Shown: positions 1 through 8,883 of the stretch, piece by piece
Position numbering within the stretch: position 1 is the first letter of the stretch
Layout of the letters: each line of letters starts with the position of its first letter
NCBI GenBank assembly: GCA_021413585.1
Contig: JAIOQB010000013.1
Coordinates: forward strand, 1 to 32,174
Reading direction: 5' to 3'
DNA length: 32,174 nucleotides
Source: Planctomycetia bacterium
GTDB lineage: Bacteria; Planctomycetota; Planctomycetia; Pirellulales; UBA7805
Notes under the pieces: model-generated
What the model was told of the DNA's origin: nothing
The model's input: only the letters and a program-made list of their open reading frames with translations
Databases searched by the model: none
Program-made: the position numbers and the translations under genes

Positions 1-3000
1 CAGTCCGCTGACGCTGGCGGCCGGGAGCATGGCAAAGGTTTCCGTCAGCTCGATGCCGGTGGCGGCCGTGGCGCCAAGTAGATCGAAAATGATCGGCTTC
101 TCGGTGTGGTCGGGCTGCGCCGGATAGCCGGGAGCCGGGCGGATGCCCCGATAGCGCTCTTCGATCAGGTCGACGCTGCTGAGATTTTCCCGGGCGCCAT
201 AGCCCCAGTCGTTGCGCGCCCGGGCATGCGTCAATTCGGCCAACGCCTCGGCCAGCCGATCGGCCAGTGCTTTGACCATGATCGAATTGTAATCGTCATG
301 CTGCTTTTCAAATTCAGCCGCCATCTCCGCGCAGCCGATGCCGGCCGTCACGGCAAACGCGCCGATGTAGTCCTCGCGGCCGCTGCCGAGCGGCGCGACA
401 TAGTCGGCCAGCGAGCGAAACACGTCCTGCCCCTTGCGCTCCCACTGCTGCCGCAGCGCGTGCAGCCGAGTTCGCTCCACGCCCCGCGTCTCGTCTGCGT
501 AGAGAATGATGTCATCGCCGTCCGACGCGGCCGGCCAGAAGCCATACACCCCGTTGGCCGTGAGCTTGCCGCCGCGCACGATCTCCGCCAGCAGCGCCTG
601 GGCATCGTCAAACAACTTGCGGGCCGCCTCGCCAAATGTGGCGTCCTCAAGAATCGCCGGATATTTTCCCTTGAGCTCCCACGTCTGGAAAAATGGCGAC
701 CAGTCGATGTACGGCACAATGTCCGAGAGCGGGATATTCTTCAGCACATGCGGGCCGATGAAGCTGGGGCGCGGGACGTCCACGCTGGGCCAATCCGTCT
801 TGAACCGGCGCCGGAATGCGTCGGCATACGGCACCAGCGTCGCCTGCTGCCGCTTCTCGTACGACGCGACCAGCTCGCGCTGCAAGTGGCGGTTCTCCTT
901 GTCGAGCACCGGCCGCAATTCTGGATTGATCGCCCGATCGACCACGCCCACCGCTCGCGAGGCGTCGAGCACGTGCACCGCCACCCCTTCATATTGCGGC
1001 GCGATCCGCACCGCCGTGTGCTTGGCGCTGGTCGTGGCGCCGCCGATCAACAGCGGCGTCTTAAAGCCACGGCGCTGCATCTCGCGGGCGACGTGAACCA
1101 TCTCGTCCAGACTGGGCGTTATCAAGCCGGAAAGGCCGATGATATCCACCCCCTTCTCGATCGCCGTGTCGAGGATTTTTTCGCTCGACACCATCACTCC
1201 CAGGTCGATCACCTCGTAGTTGTTGCAGCCCAACACGACGCCCACGATGTTCTTGCCGATGTCGTGAACGTCTCCTTTGACCGTAGCCAGCAGGATCCGC
1301 CCGCGGGCTTGCTGCTGTTCCTGGCCGGCGGCGATTTTTTCCTGTTCCATGAATGGCAGCAGGTAGGCCACCGCCCGCTTCATCACGCGGGCCGATTTGA
1401 CAACCTGCGGCAAGAACATCTTGCCGGCGCCGAACAGATCTCCCACCACGCTCATCCCGTCCATCAGCGGGCCTTCGATCACGCTTAAGCAGCGGTCGAC
1501 CGTGTGCCGCGCTTCTTCCACGTCGATCTCGACGAACTTGTCGATTCCCTTGACCAGCGCGTGCCGCAGCCGCTCGGCCACCGGGGCGTCGCGCCAGGCG
1601 AGATCTTCGCCCACGGCCTTGCGTCCCGATTTGTCCTTGAGCGACTCCGCGAACGTCACCAGCCGCTCGGTGGCGTCGGGGCGGCGATTGAGCAGCACGT
1701 CCTCGACCAGTTCCAGTAGTTCCTTGGGCACCTCTTCATACACCGCCAACTGGCCGGCGTTGACGATGCCCATATCCAGGCCCGCGCGAATGGCGTGATA
1801 CAAGAACGCCGAGTGCATCGCCTCGCGCACCATGTCATTGCCGCGGAACGAGAACGAGACGTTGCTCACGCCGCCGGAGGTTTTGGCCCCAGGGCATTCG
1901 GCCTTGATCCGCCGCACGGCCTCGAAATAGCTCACCGCATAGTTGTTGTGCTCCTCTATGCCGGTGGCCACGGTCAGAATGTTGGGGTCGAAGATAATGT
2001 CCTGCGGAGGGAAGCCGACCTGCTCGGTGAGCAGCTTGAACGCCCGCTTGCAGATCCGCACTTTGTCGTCGGTTTCGACCGCCTGTCCCTGCTCGTCGAA
2101 GGCCATCACCACCACCGCGGCGCCGTAACGACGGACGAGCGCGGCCTGGCGGAGGAACGACTCTTCCCCTTCCTTGAGGCTGATTGAGTTGACGATCCCC
2201 TTCCCTTGCACGCATTTTAAACCCGCCTCGATCACTTCCCAGCGGCTGCTGTCGATCATGATCGGCACGCGGGCAATATCCGGCTCGGCGGCGATCAGAT
2301 TCAAAAAGTGCGTCATCGCCTGCACGCCGTCGAGCAGAGCGTCGTCCATGTTCACGTCGATCACGCTGGCCCCGGCAATCACCTGCTGCCGGGCCACTTC
2401 CACCGTCTTGTCGAACTGCCCGCCCCGAACCAATTGAGCGAACTTGGCCGAACCGGTGACGTTGGTCCGCTCGCCGATCATCATGAAGTTGCTCTCGGGG
2501 CGGAGCGTGAGCGCTTCCTGCCCTGAAAGGCGCGTCAACGGTTCCACCCGCGGCGGCCGGCGGGGCTTGGCGCCGCGCGTCAGCTCGGCAAACGCGGTGA
2601 TGTACTCCGGCGTGGTGCCGCAGCAGCCGCCGAGGATATTGACCCAACCCTGCTCGACAAAATCACGCATCGATTCAACCATTTGAGCGGGAGATACATC
2701 GTAGCCCCCCATTTCGTTGGGCAGACCGGCATTGGGATGGCAACTGACGTAAACGGGCGCAATGCGCGACAATTCTTCGACATAAGGGCGCATCTTGTCC
2801 GGCCCCAATGCGCAGTTGATCCCCACGCTCAGCAAGGGAAAGTGCGACAAGGAGTTCCAGACTGCTTCGATTGTCTGACCTGACAATGTTCGTCCTGCTT
2901 CGTCCGTGATCGTCGTGGACGCCATCACCGGCAATCGCACGCCGGGATGGTCGTCAAAGAAACGGGCGATCGCGAACAGGCACGCCTTAAGGTTTAGTGT

Positions 3001-3570
3001 GTCAATCGATGTTTCCGGCAGCAGCAGATCGACCCCTCCTTCGACCAGCGCGGCCACCTGCTCGTAGTACGAATCAACAAGCTGGTCAAAAGTCACTCCG
3101 CGAAAAGCCGGATTACCTGAGTCTGGCGAAAACGAAGCAGTGCGCGGCGTCGGGCCGATCGAACCCGCCACGAAGCGGGGCTTGTCCGGCGTGCGGATGT
3201 TGAATTCATCGACCGCAGCGCGGGCACAGCGGGCCGCCGCCAGGTTCACCTCGCGCACCAGCGGCACGAGGTCAAAATCCTCCATGCCGACGCTGGTCGC
3301 CCCAAACGTGTTCGTCTCGACGATGTCCGCCCCCGCCGCCAGGTATTGGCGGTGGATGTCGGTCACGTCGTCGGCGTGCGTCAGGCAGAGGATGTCGCAG
3401 AAGTTCTTGAGGTCTTTGTGGTGGTTGGCAAACCGCTCGCCGCGCACCGCCTGCTCGTCAAGCTTCAGGGCCTGGACCATCGTCCCCATCGCCCCGTCGA
3501 GGATCAGGATTTTCTGCGCCAGCAGGTCGCGGATCAGCTCACTGGTATTCGTCTGGTTGGCAATCGCCAT
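1..3570 (-). CDS. metH: Methionine synthase, cobalamin-dependent (3' end missing)
   Basis: MetH transfers the methyl group of 5-methyltetrahydrofolate to homocysteine through cob(I)alamin. The frame is open from the ATG at 3570 to the window edge: 1190 codons, against about 1,227 residues in E. coli, so only the last few dozen residues lie outside. Domains in order are a homocysteine-binding barrel with zinc cysteines (GINCALGP and GGCCGTTP), a pterin-binding barrel (around ERTNVTGS), the cobalamin domain with the DVHDIGKN motif, and the AdoMet-binding activation domain with RPAPGYP near base 120. The cobalt-ligand His is codon 769 (bases 1264-1266). Cobalamin and activation domains are both present, so this should be the reactivatable full-length form. 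I see no recognisable cobalamin or SAM riboswitch in the 279 bases between it and the divergent gene. Confidence 0.97.
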   Translation of the reverse strand, partial: MAIANQTNTSELIRDLLAQKILILDGAMGTMVQALKLDEQAVRGERFANHHKDLKNFCDILCLTHADDVTDIHRQYLAAGADIVETNTFGATSVGMEDFDLVPLVREVNLAAARCARAAVDEFNIRTPDKPRFVAGSIGPTPRTASFSPDSGNPAFRGVTFDQLVDSYYEQVAALVEGGVDLLLPETSIDTLNLKACLFAIARFFDDHPGVRLPVMASTTITDEAGRTLSGQTIEAVWNSLSHFPLLSVGINCALGPDKMRPYVEELSRIAPVYVSCHPNAGLPNEMGGYDVSPAQMVESMRDFVEQGWVNILGGCCGTTPEYITAFAELTRGAKPRRPPRVEPLTRLSGQEALTLRPESNFMMIGERTNVTGSAKFAQLVRGGQFDKTVEVARQQVIAGASVIDVNMDDALLDGVQAMTHFLNLIAAEPDIARVPIMIDSSRWEVIEAGLKCVQGKGIVNSISLKEGEESFLRQAALVRRYGAAVVVMAFDEQGQAVETDDKVRICKRAFKLLTEQVGFPPQDIIFDPNILTVATGIEEHNNYAVSYFEAVRRIKAECPGAKTSGGVSNVSFSFRGNDMVREAMHSAFLYHAIRAGLDMGIVNAGQLAVYEEVPKELLELVEDVLLNRRPDATERLVTFAESLKDKSGRKAVGEDLAWRDAPVAERLRHALVKGIDKFVEIDVEEARHTVDRCLSVIEGPLMDGMSVVGDLFGAGKMFLPQVVKSARVMKRAVAYLLPFMEQEKIAAGQEQQQARGRILLATVKGDVHDIGKNIVGVVLGCNNYEVIDLGVMVSSEKILDTAIEKGVDIIGLSGLITPSLDEMVHVAREMQRRGFKTPLLIGGATTSAKHTAVRIAPQYEGVAVHVLDASRAVGVVDRAINPELRPVLDKENRHLQRELVASYEKRQQATLVPYADAFRRRFKTDWPSVDVPRPSFIGPHVLKNIPLSDIVPYIDWSPFFQTWELKGKYPAILEDATFGEAARKLFDDAQALLAEIVRGGKLTANGVYGFWPAASDGDDIILYADETRGVERTRLHALRQQWERKGQDVFRSLADYVAPLGSGREDYIGAFAVTAGIGCAEMAAEFEKQHDDYNSIMVKALADRLAEALAELTHARARNDWGYGARENLSSVDLIEERYRGIRPAPGYPAQPDHTEKPIIFDLLGATAATGIELTETFAMLPAASVSGL

Positions 3571-3594
3571 CGTCTAGCTTTCGGTTCGTGTTTC

Positions 3595-3658
3595 GTAGCG
3601 TGGGTGCTTGCACCCACGTTTCCCCGTGAAAATCCGTGGGTGCAAGCACCCACGCTAC
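3595..3658. repeat. Perfect 24-bp inverted repeat with palindromic arms (REP/BIME-like)
   Basis: Arms at 3595-3618 and 3635-3658 are exact reverse complements around a 16-base loop. Each arm is itself a near palindrome (CGTGGGTGC, TT or AA, GCACCCACG). The structure lies 25 bases upstream of the metH start. It is not followed by a T-run on the metH strand, so it looks like a dispersed REP-type element more than a terminator. Whether other copies exist cannot be seen here. Confidence 0.85.
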
Positions 3659-3849
3659 CTAAATCGACATCCATCTATTTTACCCAGTTTCCACAGGCGT
3701 TAAATCCTCTGTAATACTCAAGACCGTTACCACCGGAGCCGATAACCATGGACGAGTGCCTGTCAGCGGGCCGGGCGGGTTCGCGCTTGGAAGCTGGCTG
3801 GCTCAGTGGCAGGTGTCGCAGCGTACATGTCTTTGTCAGGTGACTCTTC

Positions 3850-5923
3850 ATGTCCATCGTACCTATCCATCGCCGTGGGGCCAACGTCGCTGCCGAGGGG
3901 GCTGCGCCAAAGCACCGCCGGCGGGACGCCGCCGAGCCGTCGAATCGCCGCCGCCAGGTGCCGATTCTGCTGCGATTGCCCGACCTGACCGACGAAGCCG
4001 AGCCATTCGCCAGTGCCACCCGGGACAAGGCCACGCCGGACCGCGACACACCCGATTGGGCCACCGTCGAGCCGGACGACATTTCACACAGCGGCGCTGC
4101 GGCCGATCATGCCCCCCTGCGCGACGCGAACATTGACCCTCCCACCATCGACGACTCTGAGTTCGATGAAATCGACTCCGACAGCGCGAGCGGCCCCTTA
4201 ACGTCCCGCGCGACCCCCGCGTCTTCGCAACCCAGTTTTGCTCCGGTCCGCGTCGACCGCCCTGGGCGGACCTGGTTGCGGCGATTGTCGCCGTCGGGGC
4301 GATCATCATCGCCGGCTGCTGGTTGATGCGCAAGACGGCCTCGCTGCCAACGCACGTCGCCACGCCGCCGCTGTGGAACGGCGTGCTGCCGGGTCAGGCT
4401 ACGCCCAACTCGCCGTTGGCCGGCCAAGCTCCGGACGATTCACAATATCCGGCCGCCCGCGCGGCCGCCGCCCCGGCAGGCAGATCGGCCGATGGCGAGC
4501 CGACGCCCGACGGATCGTATGGCAATGCCGGTTCCTACCGCGCCGCCAATCGCAACGACCGCGAACCTGAACTGAACTACCGTTCTGAATCGAACTACCG
4601 CACGGCGGAGCGTACCCCCGCGGGGCCGCCGACCACGTATGGCCCTGGCAGCATCGCGCCGCAGAGCGCCCGCCCCCCGTACGAACCACGGCGCGCGGCA
4701 CCGGCGAACGATTCGCGCCAACCGGCCACGCCCTACTTCTGGCCGCCTACCGCGCCCAACCAAGCACCAATGCCCGCCCCTCAGGCACGCACATCGGCCC
4801 GCTGCCAGCCACGGCAGCCACGCATGCACCATTGAGCGAGTCTGCGTCCAACGATGCCGGGGCCTACGTGGCCGCGGCCAATGCGGCGGCGGCGCACGCT
4901 GCGCCTCCTCATGCGGCGCCGCACATTGCCGTCCACAATTACGCCCCTTCGCCTTCAGCGCCGCTGACCGTGCCGATCCAACCTACCGCGCCGATGCCGC
5001 CGGCCGAGCAATCGGCCCCGGTCAATCGCGTGATCGTCGACGCGGCCCACGAGTCCCCCGCCGCGCCGCATTGGAATCATGCCAAGGCCCAGCGGCCGGC
5101 GCAGCAGAATCATTCCAGCATGGCGGCCACCATGTCGCTGGACCTGGCCACCGCCGAATGGGCACGCCCGGCGTTTGAAGTCGACGAGTTCTCCTGGCCC
5201 ACGCCGGTGACGGACCTCGTAGGCCGCGTCGGGGCAGACCTCGACTCCCTGGCGAATCAACTGGTCACCGCCGCCCGCGATGGTCAACAAGTGGTGGCCA
5301 TCAGCAGCATCGGGCGCGAAACCGGCGCGACGACGATGATGCTCTGCCTGGCGCAGCGACTGGCTTCGATGCGGCTCAAATCGGCATTGGTCGACGCTGA
5401 CTTCGTCCATCCGCGGCTGGCAAGTTGCCTGGGCATGACGCCCCGCTTCGGCTGGGAAGACCTGGCCGGCGCGGACCTGTCGTTGGCCGAGGTGCTGGTC
5501 GAATCGCTGCACGACGGCCTGACGCTGCTGCCGCTCCGCGGACCGGCTGAGGCCGCGGCGCCGCTGGCCGACGACTTGTACTGGCGCACCACGCTCGACG
5601 CGCTGCGTGCCCGCTATCGGCTGGTGCTGCTGGATGTGGGTCCGCTGGACAGTGGCTTGATGGACGTCACTTCGCCCGCCGGCCGGCAGCGTCCACTACC
5701 GCACTGGATGCGCCCCAACTCGGGCGTGGACGCCGCGATCGTGGTGTGCGACTCCCGGCAACCGGCCCGCGACACGCTCGTCGAATCATTGGAATTGCTC
5801 GAAGACCAAGGGATCCGCCTGATCGGCGTGGCCGAGAATTTTTGCCCGAGCCCCGCGGCCGAACTGGCCCGCCGCCATCGCCCCCGAGCCGCGGCGCACG
5901 ACAGCAGTCACAACGAGGATTAA
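3850..5923 (+). pseudogene. Membrane-anchored CpsD/ParA-like P-loop protein, split by two apparent frameshifts
   Basis: Three consecutive reading frames look like one protein of about 690 residues. Block 1 starts at the ATG at 3850, with AGGTGA six bases upstream, and codes an acidic, proline-rich N-terminus. Block 2 (from about 4260) supplies one membrane helix (ADLVAAIVAVGAIIIAG) and a Pro/Ala-rich linker. Block 3 (from about 4785 to the TAA at 5921-5923) carries a CpsD/CapB-type nucleotide-binding domain with an A'-like motif (ALVDADFVHPRL) and a Walker B-like strand (RLVLLDVGPL). Both junctions fit the loss of one base: near the CCGCCC run at 4257-4262 and near 4780-4790. The P-loop reads GRETGATT (5312-5335), with Ala where the invariant Lys is expected. 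Family members regulate or drive exopolysaccharide export. The ExeA-like gene downstream fits such a locus. Sequencing error or genuine decay are both possible. Confidence 0.7.
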
Positions 5924-5938
5924 ACCGTCCCACACACC

Positions 5939-6163
5939 GTCCCGTAGGGACGCCCGACAATAGCCCAGCGATTTATCGCTGGGTAATAGTAAACGTGAAT
6001 ATCGAGTGCGTCCCGTAGGGACGCTTGAAGACACCGCACACGATGCAATGCGTGTGGGCCTGACGTATCTCGCAGCGAATCGTTCAAGCGTCCCTCCAGG
6101 ACGCACCAACATTGAGGCGAACCACCAACCCAGCTGGGCTATTTTCAACGGTCCCTCCGGGAC
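5939..6163. repeat. Composite intergenic repeat, copy 1 (MITE-like)
   Basis: The element begins with GTCCCGTAGGGAC (5939-5951), followed within a few bases by ACAATAGCCCAG. It ends with CAGCTGGGCTATTTTCAACG and GTCCCTCCGGGAC (6151-6163), so its ends are inverted repeats of roughly 30 bases. Inside is a second inverted pair: GCGTCCCGTAGGGACGCTTGA near 6008 and TTCAAGCGTCCCTCCAGGACGC near 6083. A clearly related copy in the same orientation lies at 12357-12564. It fills almost all of the 298 bases between the P-loop gene and the ExeA-like gene. No coding potential is evident. Confidence 0.8.
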
Positions 6164-6221
6164 CTGAGATTCCATCACCCGCGAATCAGCACTCGTCACG
6201 CCCCGTCAAGGACGACCAGCC

Positions 6222-7100
6222 ATGTACGAAAGCTTCTGGCAGTTGGACCGCAAGCCGTTTGATAGCGGGGCCGATGAGCGGTTCTATTACCCTGGCGAGT
6301 CGCACCAGGGGGCGTTGCTGAAGCTCCGCTATGCGATCGAAAGCCGGCAGGCGGGGGCGCTGCTGGCCGGCGCCTCGGGCTTGGGCAAGACGCTGCTGGT
6401 GCAGACGATGCGTCGGCTGCTGCCGGCCAACTTCGCGCCGCTGGTCCACATCGTGTTTCCGCCGCTGGTCCACATCGTGTTTCCCCAGATGCCGCCGGAC
6501 GAATTGCTGGCGTACCTGGCCGCCGAGCTGGGAGCCATCAGCGGCGAAGAACTCAGTGTCGGAGAACTTGGCGGCGGTGCGCGCCATCGCCACACGACGC
6601 ACGAGAGCGTCCGGGCGATCGAGCGGCTGCTCTCAGAAAATGCCCGCGCGGGCAGGCACGCCGTGGTGGCGATCGACGAAGCCCACCTGCTGGACGACTG
6701 CTCGGCCCTGGAGGTGGTGCGGCTGCTGTTGAACTTCGAGGTCGACGGCCGGCCGGCGATGACGCTGCTGCTGGTGGGCCAGCCGGTGCTGCTGCCGGTG
6801 CTGGATCGGCACCCCGCGCTGGAAGAACGCCTGGGGGTCAAATGCCTGCTCAGGCCCCTGAACCTGGAAGAAACAATCAGCTACGTCAACCACCGCCTCT
6901 CGGCGGCCGGCGCCCGCCGCCCGCTGTTCGACACCGGCGCGCTAGAAGCCCTCTACCACCTCAGCCACGGCGCCCCCAGGCAAATCAACCGCCTCTGCGA
7001 CCTGGCCCTGCTCGTCGGCTTTGCCGAAGAGCAACCCTCCATCACCGCGGCGCAGTTGGAAGCGGTGTCTGATGAACTGGTGGTTGTCTCGCCGGAGTAG
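6222..7100 (+). CDS. ExeA-like AAA ATPase
   Basis: This is a 292-residue ATPase of the ExeA/AAA_22 type. These are cytosolic or membrane-associated ATPases found with type II secretion genes and, in many bacteria, beside CpsD-like proteins in exopolysaccharide loci. The N-terminus (YESFWQLDRKPFDSG) is characteristic. Walker A is GASGLGKT (residues 50-57) and Walker B is VVAIDEAHLL (D152, E153). Later come the GQPVL strand and the RQINRLCDLAL segment typical of the family C-terminus. An in-frame tandem duplication of PLVHIVFP occupies residues 73-88. The upstream neighbour is the frameshifted P-loop gene, separated by the composite repeat. A terminator-like hairpin follows the stop at once, so this is probably the last gene of its unit. 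Confidence 0.88.
   Translation: MYESFWQLDRKPFDSGADERFYYPGESHQGALLKLRYAIESRQAGALLAGASGLGKTLLVQTMRRLLPANFAPLVHIVFPPLVHIVFPQMPPDELLAYLAAELGAISGEELSVGELGGGARHRHTTHESVRAIERLLSENARAGRHAVVAIDEAHLLDDCSALEVVRLLLNFEVDGRPAMTLLLVGQPVLLPVLDRHPALEERLGVKCLLRPLNLEETISYVNHRLSAAGARRPLFDTGALEALYHLSHGAPRQINRLCDLALLVGFAEEQPSITAAQLEAVSDELVVVSPE
6438..6485 (+). repeat. 24-bp in-frame tandem duplication inside the ExeA-like gene
   Basis: Bases 6438-6461 and 6462-6485 are identical except for the final base. They add a second copy of the eight residues PLVHIVFP between the Walker A helix and the next strand. A single wobble difference means the duplication is recent, or is an assembly artefact. Confidence 0.95.
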
Positions 7101-7104
7101 CAAA

Positions 7105-7133
7105 GGTGCCTGGGAACGGGCGGAAACCTTTTT
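7105..7133 (+). terminator. Imperfect hairpin plus T-run after the ExeA-like gene
   Basis: GGTGCC at 7105-7110 can pair loosely with GGAAACC at 7122-7128, and TTTTT follows at 7129-7133, four bases after the TAG stop. A related sequence in the same orientation lies at 10593-10620 after rhuM. The pairing is weak, so this is a candidate only. Confidence 0.4.
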
Positions 7134-7648
7134 CTTGACTAAGGGACATCGGAGCAACAAGTTTTGCTGACTCCCTGGTCGGACCGCTGCGCCGCAGCCT
7201 CTTCAACGTGTTCAAGCCGATCGCGATAGAAAAGCCGTCAGGAAAATTTTTCTTGACTCGCTGATGCTTTCCGACGTAGCCCCGTAGTTTCGGCGATCTG
7301 GATTCGCTGGCATTGAAGGTTGTGCGTAAGTCCGTCAAGTAGACGCTTACAGCCTTGCCCAACGCGAACCCCCAGCCGCATGATCGTATCCCGGTGGACT
7401 CAAGAAATTCTTTCCACGGCCGGGAAACTTGACCCTTCTGCCTAGGCGGCGATCGTGGCGACTTTCTTTTCGCGGGGCATGACATTTCACGTATTTTCCT
7501 CGATAAAAGACTGTGTTTTCTGCTCGTGCATATTTATTGTAATGCATTTATATTCGCCGCGAGATCGGCATTAGACTGCAAATCAAAAAAATCACAGAAA
7601 GTCCTTTGAGGGCTTGTCACGAATGTGATTATGGTCTAGGATTCGGGA
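7134..7648. other. Gene-free stretch, AT-richer toward its right end
   Basis: No convincing gene was seen. The 12-mer TTTTTCTTGACT occurs at 7129-7140 and again at 7247-7258. GC drops noticeably from about 7480 onward, ahead of the accessory gene at 7649. An operator-like motif lies at 7532-7556 and is listed separately. Confidence 0.5.
7532..7556 (+). promoter_or_regulatory. Operator-like motif upstream of the winged-helix gene
   Basis: Two related 9-mers, ATTTATTGT (7532-7540) and ATTTATATT (7546-7554), repeat with a 14-bp period and are followed by CG. The 24-base core 7533-7556 matches 20 of 24 positions of the reverse complement of 8884-8907, which lies just upstream of the ribbon-helix-helix gene. 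Relative to each gene, the motif reads in the same direction. A shared binding site for a regulator is the simplest reading. Terminal inverted repeats of a 1.4-kb element are the alternative. Confidence 0.5.
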
Positions 7649-8419
7649 ATGCCAAAGCTACCACCAGCCTCCGAGACGGCCTCCAAGAAGGATCGCAAGT
7701 ACCCGTACTACGCGCTCTCCAACGCAATAAAGTTGGGCGCCGTCGTGGCCAGGCACGGCGGCGAGCGTGTTGGGGTGCCAAAATCCGTGATCGCCCAAGA
7801 CCTGGACATGGACCAGGCCGCCGCGTCCTTTGCTCAAGCTACCGCCAGCGCAAAGACGTTTGGAATTGTTGAGGGAGGTGCGGAATTGCGGCTGACTGAT
7901 CTGGGTCGCGACTATTTTGCACCAACAACGTCGGATGAGTCCCGACTGGCGGAGCTGGAGTTTCTGGCCCAGCCCACGGCCTTCTCATTTCTGATCGACA
8001 AGTTTGACGGAAGCAAACTTCCCGGTAAGGGCATGTTGGCCAATCTGTTAGGGAGAGCGTGCGGAGTCCCTCAGAGTTGGCGCGACCGTGTCGCGCAACT
8101 TTTTATTTCCGCTACTAACGATTTAGGCGTCGTGGACGCCAGCGGCAGCCTGAGATACAGCGCTGCCAAGCACCATGCGGGGCAACACATGCGGCCAACG
8201 GCCGTTGACGCAATAACTAATCCCATGGCAATCGCGCCCCCGGCCGCAGTTCATCAGTCAGATGCCGCTAGATTGTCTGCTCCCGCTGATCGCAAGGACG
8301 TTTGGGAGTCGGGTGGGCTCAGGCTTGAAATGCCCGATCCCCTTCCGCGTCACCTATGGGAGAGATTAAAGAAAATCGTGGATGCCATGGAGCCAGCAGA
8401 AGATCCAACAAAGGAATAA
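7649..8419 (+). CDS. Hypothetical protein with winged-helix-like N-terminus
   Basis: A 256-residue protein that I cannot name. The N-terminal part (about residues 15-90) begins YPYYALSNAI, has predicted helices over SVIAQDLDMDQAAASF, and ends in a short hairpin leading to LRLTDLGRDYF. That arrangement resembles winged-helix domains. The C-terminal segment (LRLEMPDPLPRHLWERLKKI) resembles tails seen in other hypothetical proteins of this kind. The middle is low in recognisable motifs. The ATG at 7649 is used, without a strong Shine-Dalgarno sequence. The gene lies in a locally lower-GC island and faces a small ribbon-helix-helix gene with which it shares an upstream motif. A DNA-binding or regulatory role is an inference only. 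Confidence 0.65.
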   Translation: MPKLPPASETASKKDRKYPYYALSNAIKLGAVVARHGGERVGVPKSVIAQDLDMDQAAASFAQATASAKTFGIVEGGAELRLTDLGRDYFAPTTSDESRLAELEFLAQPTAFSFLIDKFDGSKLPGKGMLANLLGRACGVPQSWRDRVAQLFISATNDLGVVDASGSLRYSAAKHHAGQHMRPTAVDAITNPMAIAPPAAVHQSDAARLSAPADRKDVWESGGLRLEMPDPLPRHLWERLKKIVDAMEPAEDPTKE

Positions 8420-8496
8420 GAAGGAGGGCGCACGGATGGTGGTAAGTGAGCGCGCAACGGGGGCAGTGGACCGAACCCGGTAGCGCTAAGCAGAAA

Positions 8497-8568
8497 AGAG
8501 ACCCCGCCCACACCCAAGGTCGTTTAACAGCCACCAAGGGCGCGGCGGGCAGAGGTCCCATTTTTTAG
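8497..8568 (+). terminator. GC-rich stem-loop with T6 tract after the winged-helix gene
   Basis: GAGACCCCGCCC near 8500 can pair, with bulges, with GGCGGGCAGAGGTCCC near 8543-8559, and TTTTTT follows directly. It lies about 80 bases after the stop at 8419. It could be the terminator of that gene or part of a small RNA. The loop is long, so confidence is modest. Confidence 0.4.
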
Positions 8569-8576
8569 AAGCAGCG

Positions 8577-8669
8577 GGAAGGCGTCCCGTACTGGTGTAC
8601 AAACGGCCCTTTACATGCCTAGGACGCGCTGGTGAGACAGCGATGGGGGTTCGATTCCCTCGCCTTCCG
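8577..8669 (+). tRNA. Degenerate class II tRNA-like sequence (Ser-type, possibly pseudo)
   Basis: The acceptor stem is perfect: GGAAGGC (8577-8583) with GCCTTCC (8662-8668), discriminator G. A T-arm with loop TTCGATT is closed by GGGGG/CCCTC. A long variable arm is formed by CGCTG and CAGCG around GTGAGA. The D-stem CCGT/ACGG closes a loop containing GG. Discriminator G and a long variable arm point to a serine-type tRNA. The anticodon arm (about 8607-8624) does not form a normal 5-bp stem and 7-base loop, and position 8 is G instead of T. No anticodon can be assigned and no CCA is encoded. It is probably a pseudo-tRNA or a remnant left at an integration site. Confidence 0.5.
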
Positions 8670-8868
8670 CTTCTTCTTTTTTTATCGTAATCGCGTCTGC
8701 TGCTGTTAGCAAGACGGATCGTGTCCAGGCGGATAGCTTCTGGCCGCTAGCTTTGGCACCCCGCTGGATTTTCGCCCTTTCCGCCCTAGACATTCTTACC
8801 GTAATCACGGAAGCCTGCCGCTGGCCTTTGGGGAGCTTCGGTCTTCCGGGCAATCGTTTCCTTGCCAT
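8611..8868 (-). CDS. Small ribbon-helix-helix protein
   Basis: An 85-residue protein starting at the ATG at 8868. A TTG at 8889 would add seven residues but falls inside the upstream operator-like motif, so it is less likely. Residues 20-57 fit a ribbon-helix-helix fold: a short strand (SVITVRM), a helix (SRAERAKIQRGAKAS), a turn and a second helix (SAWTRSVLLTAAD). Such proteins are antitoxins, plasmid copy-control or relaxosome components and often repress their own promoter. The basic N-terminus (ARKRLPGRPKLPKGQRQ) would suit DNA binding. From about residue 67 the frame runs antisense through the tRNA-like sequence (EGIEPPSLSHQ), and the stop lies in its anticodon region. The last ~19 residues are therefore probably acquired. 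Confidence 0.6.
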   Translation of the reverse strand: MARKRLPGRPKLPKGQRQASVITVRMSRAERAKIQRGAKASGQKLSAWTRSVLLTAADAITIKKEEAEGEGIEPPSLSHQRVLGM

Positions 8869-8883
8869 GCAAGAAGGATAGCA

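Noticed and set aside
106-1488. Long plus-strand open frame of 460 codons
   Set aside because: It is antisense to metH, whose frame shows all family motifs; the product is His/Arg-rich without any recognisable domain.
1835-2647. Minus-strand frame of 270 codons inside metH
   Set aside because: It is another phase of the metH strand; the metH frame reads through with conserved motifs on both sides.
8550-8600. SRP RNA-like string (AGGTCC...GAAGCAGC)
   Set aside because: The conserved GGAAGGAAGCAGC core and hairpin are not present; the resemblance is short and probably chance.
8577-8669. tmRNA or tRNA-Sec
   Set aside because: Far too short for tmRNA. For tRNA-Sec the acceptor plus T helix is 12 bp, not 13, and no TCA anticodon loop exists.
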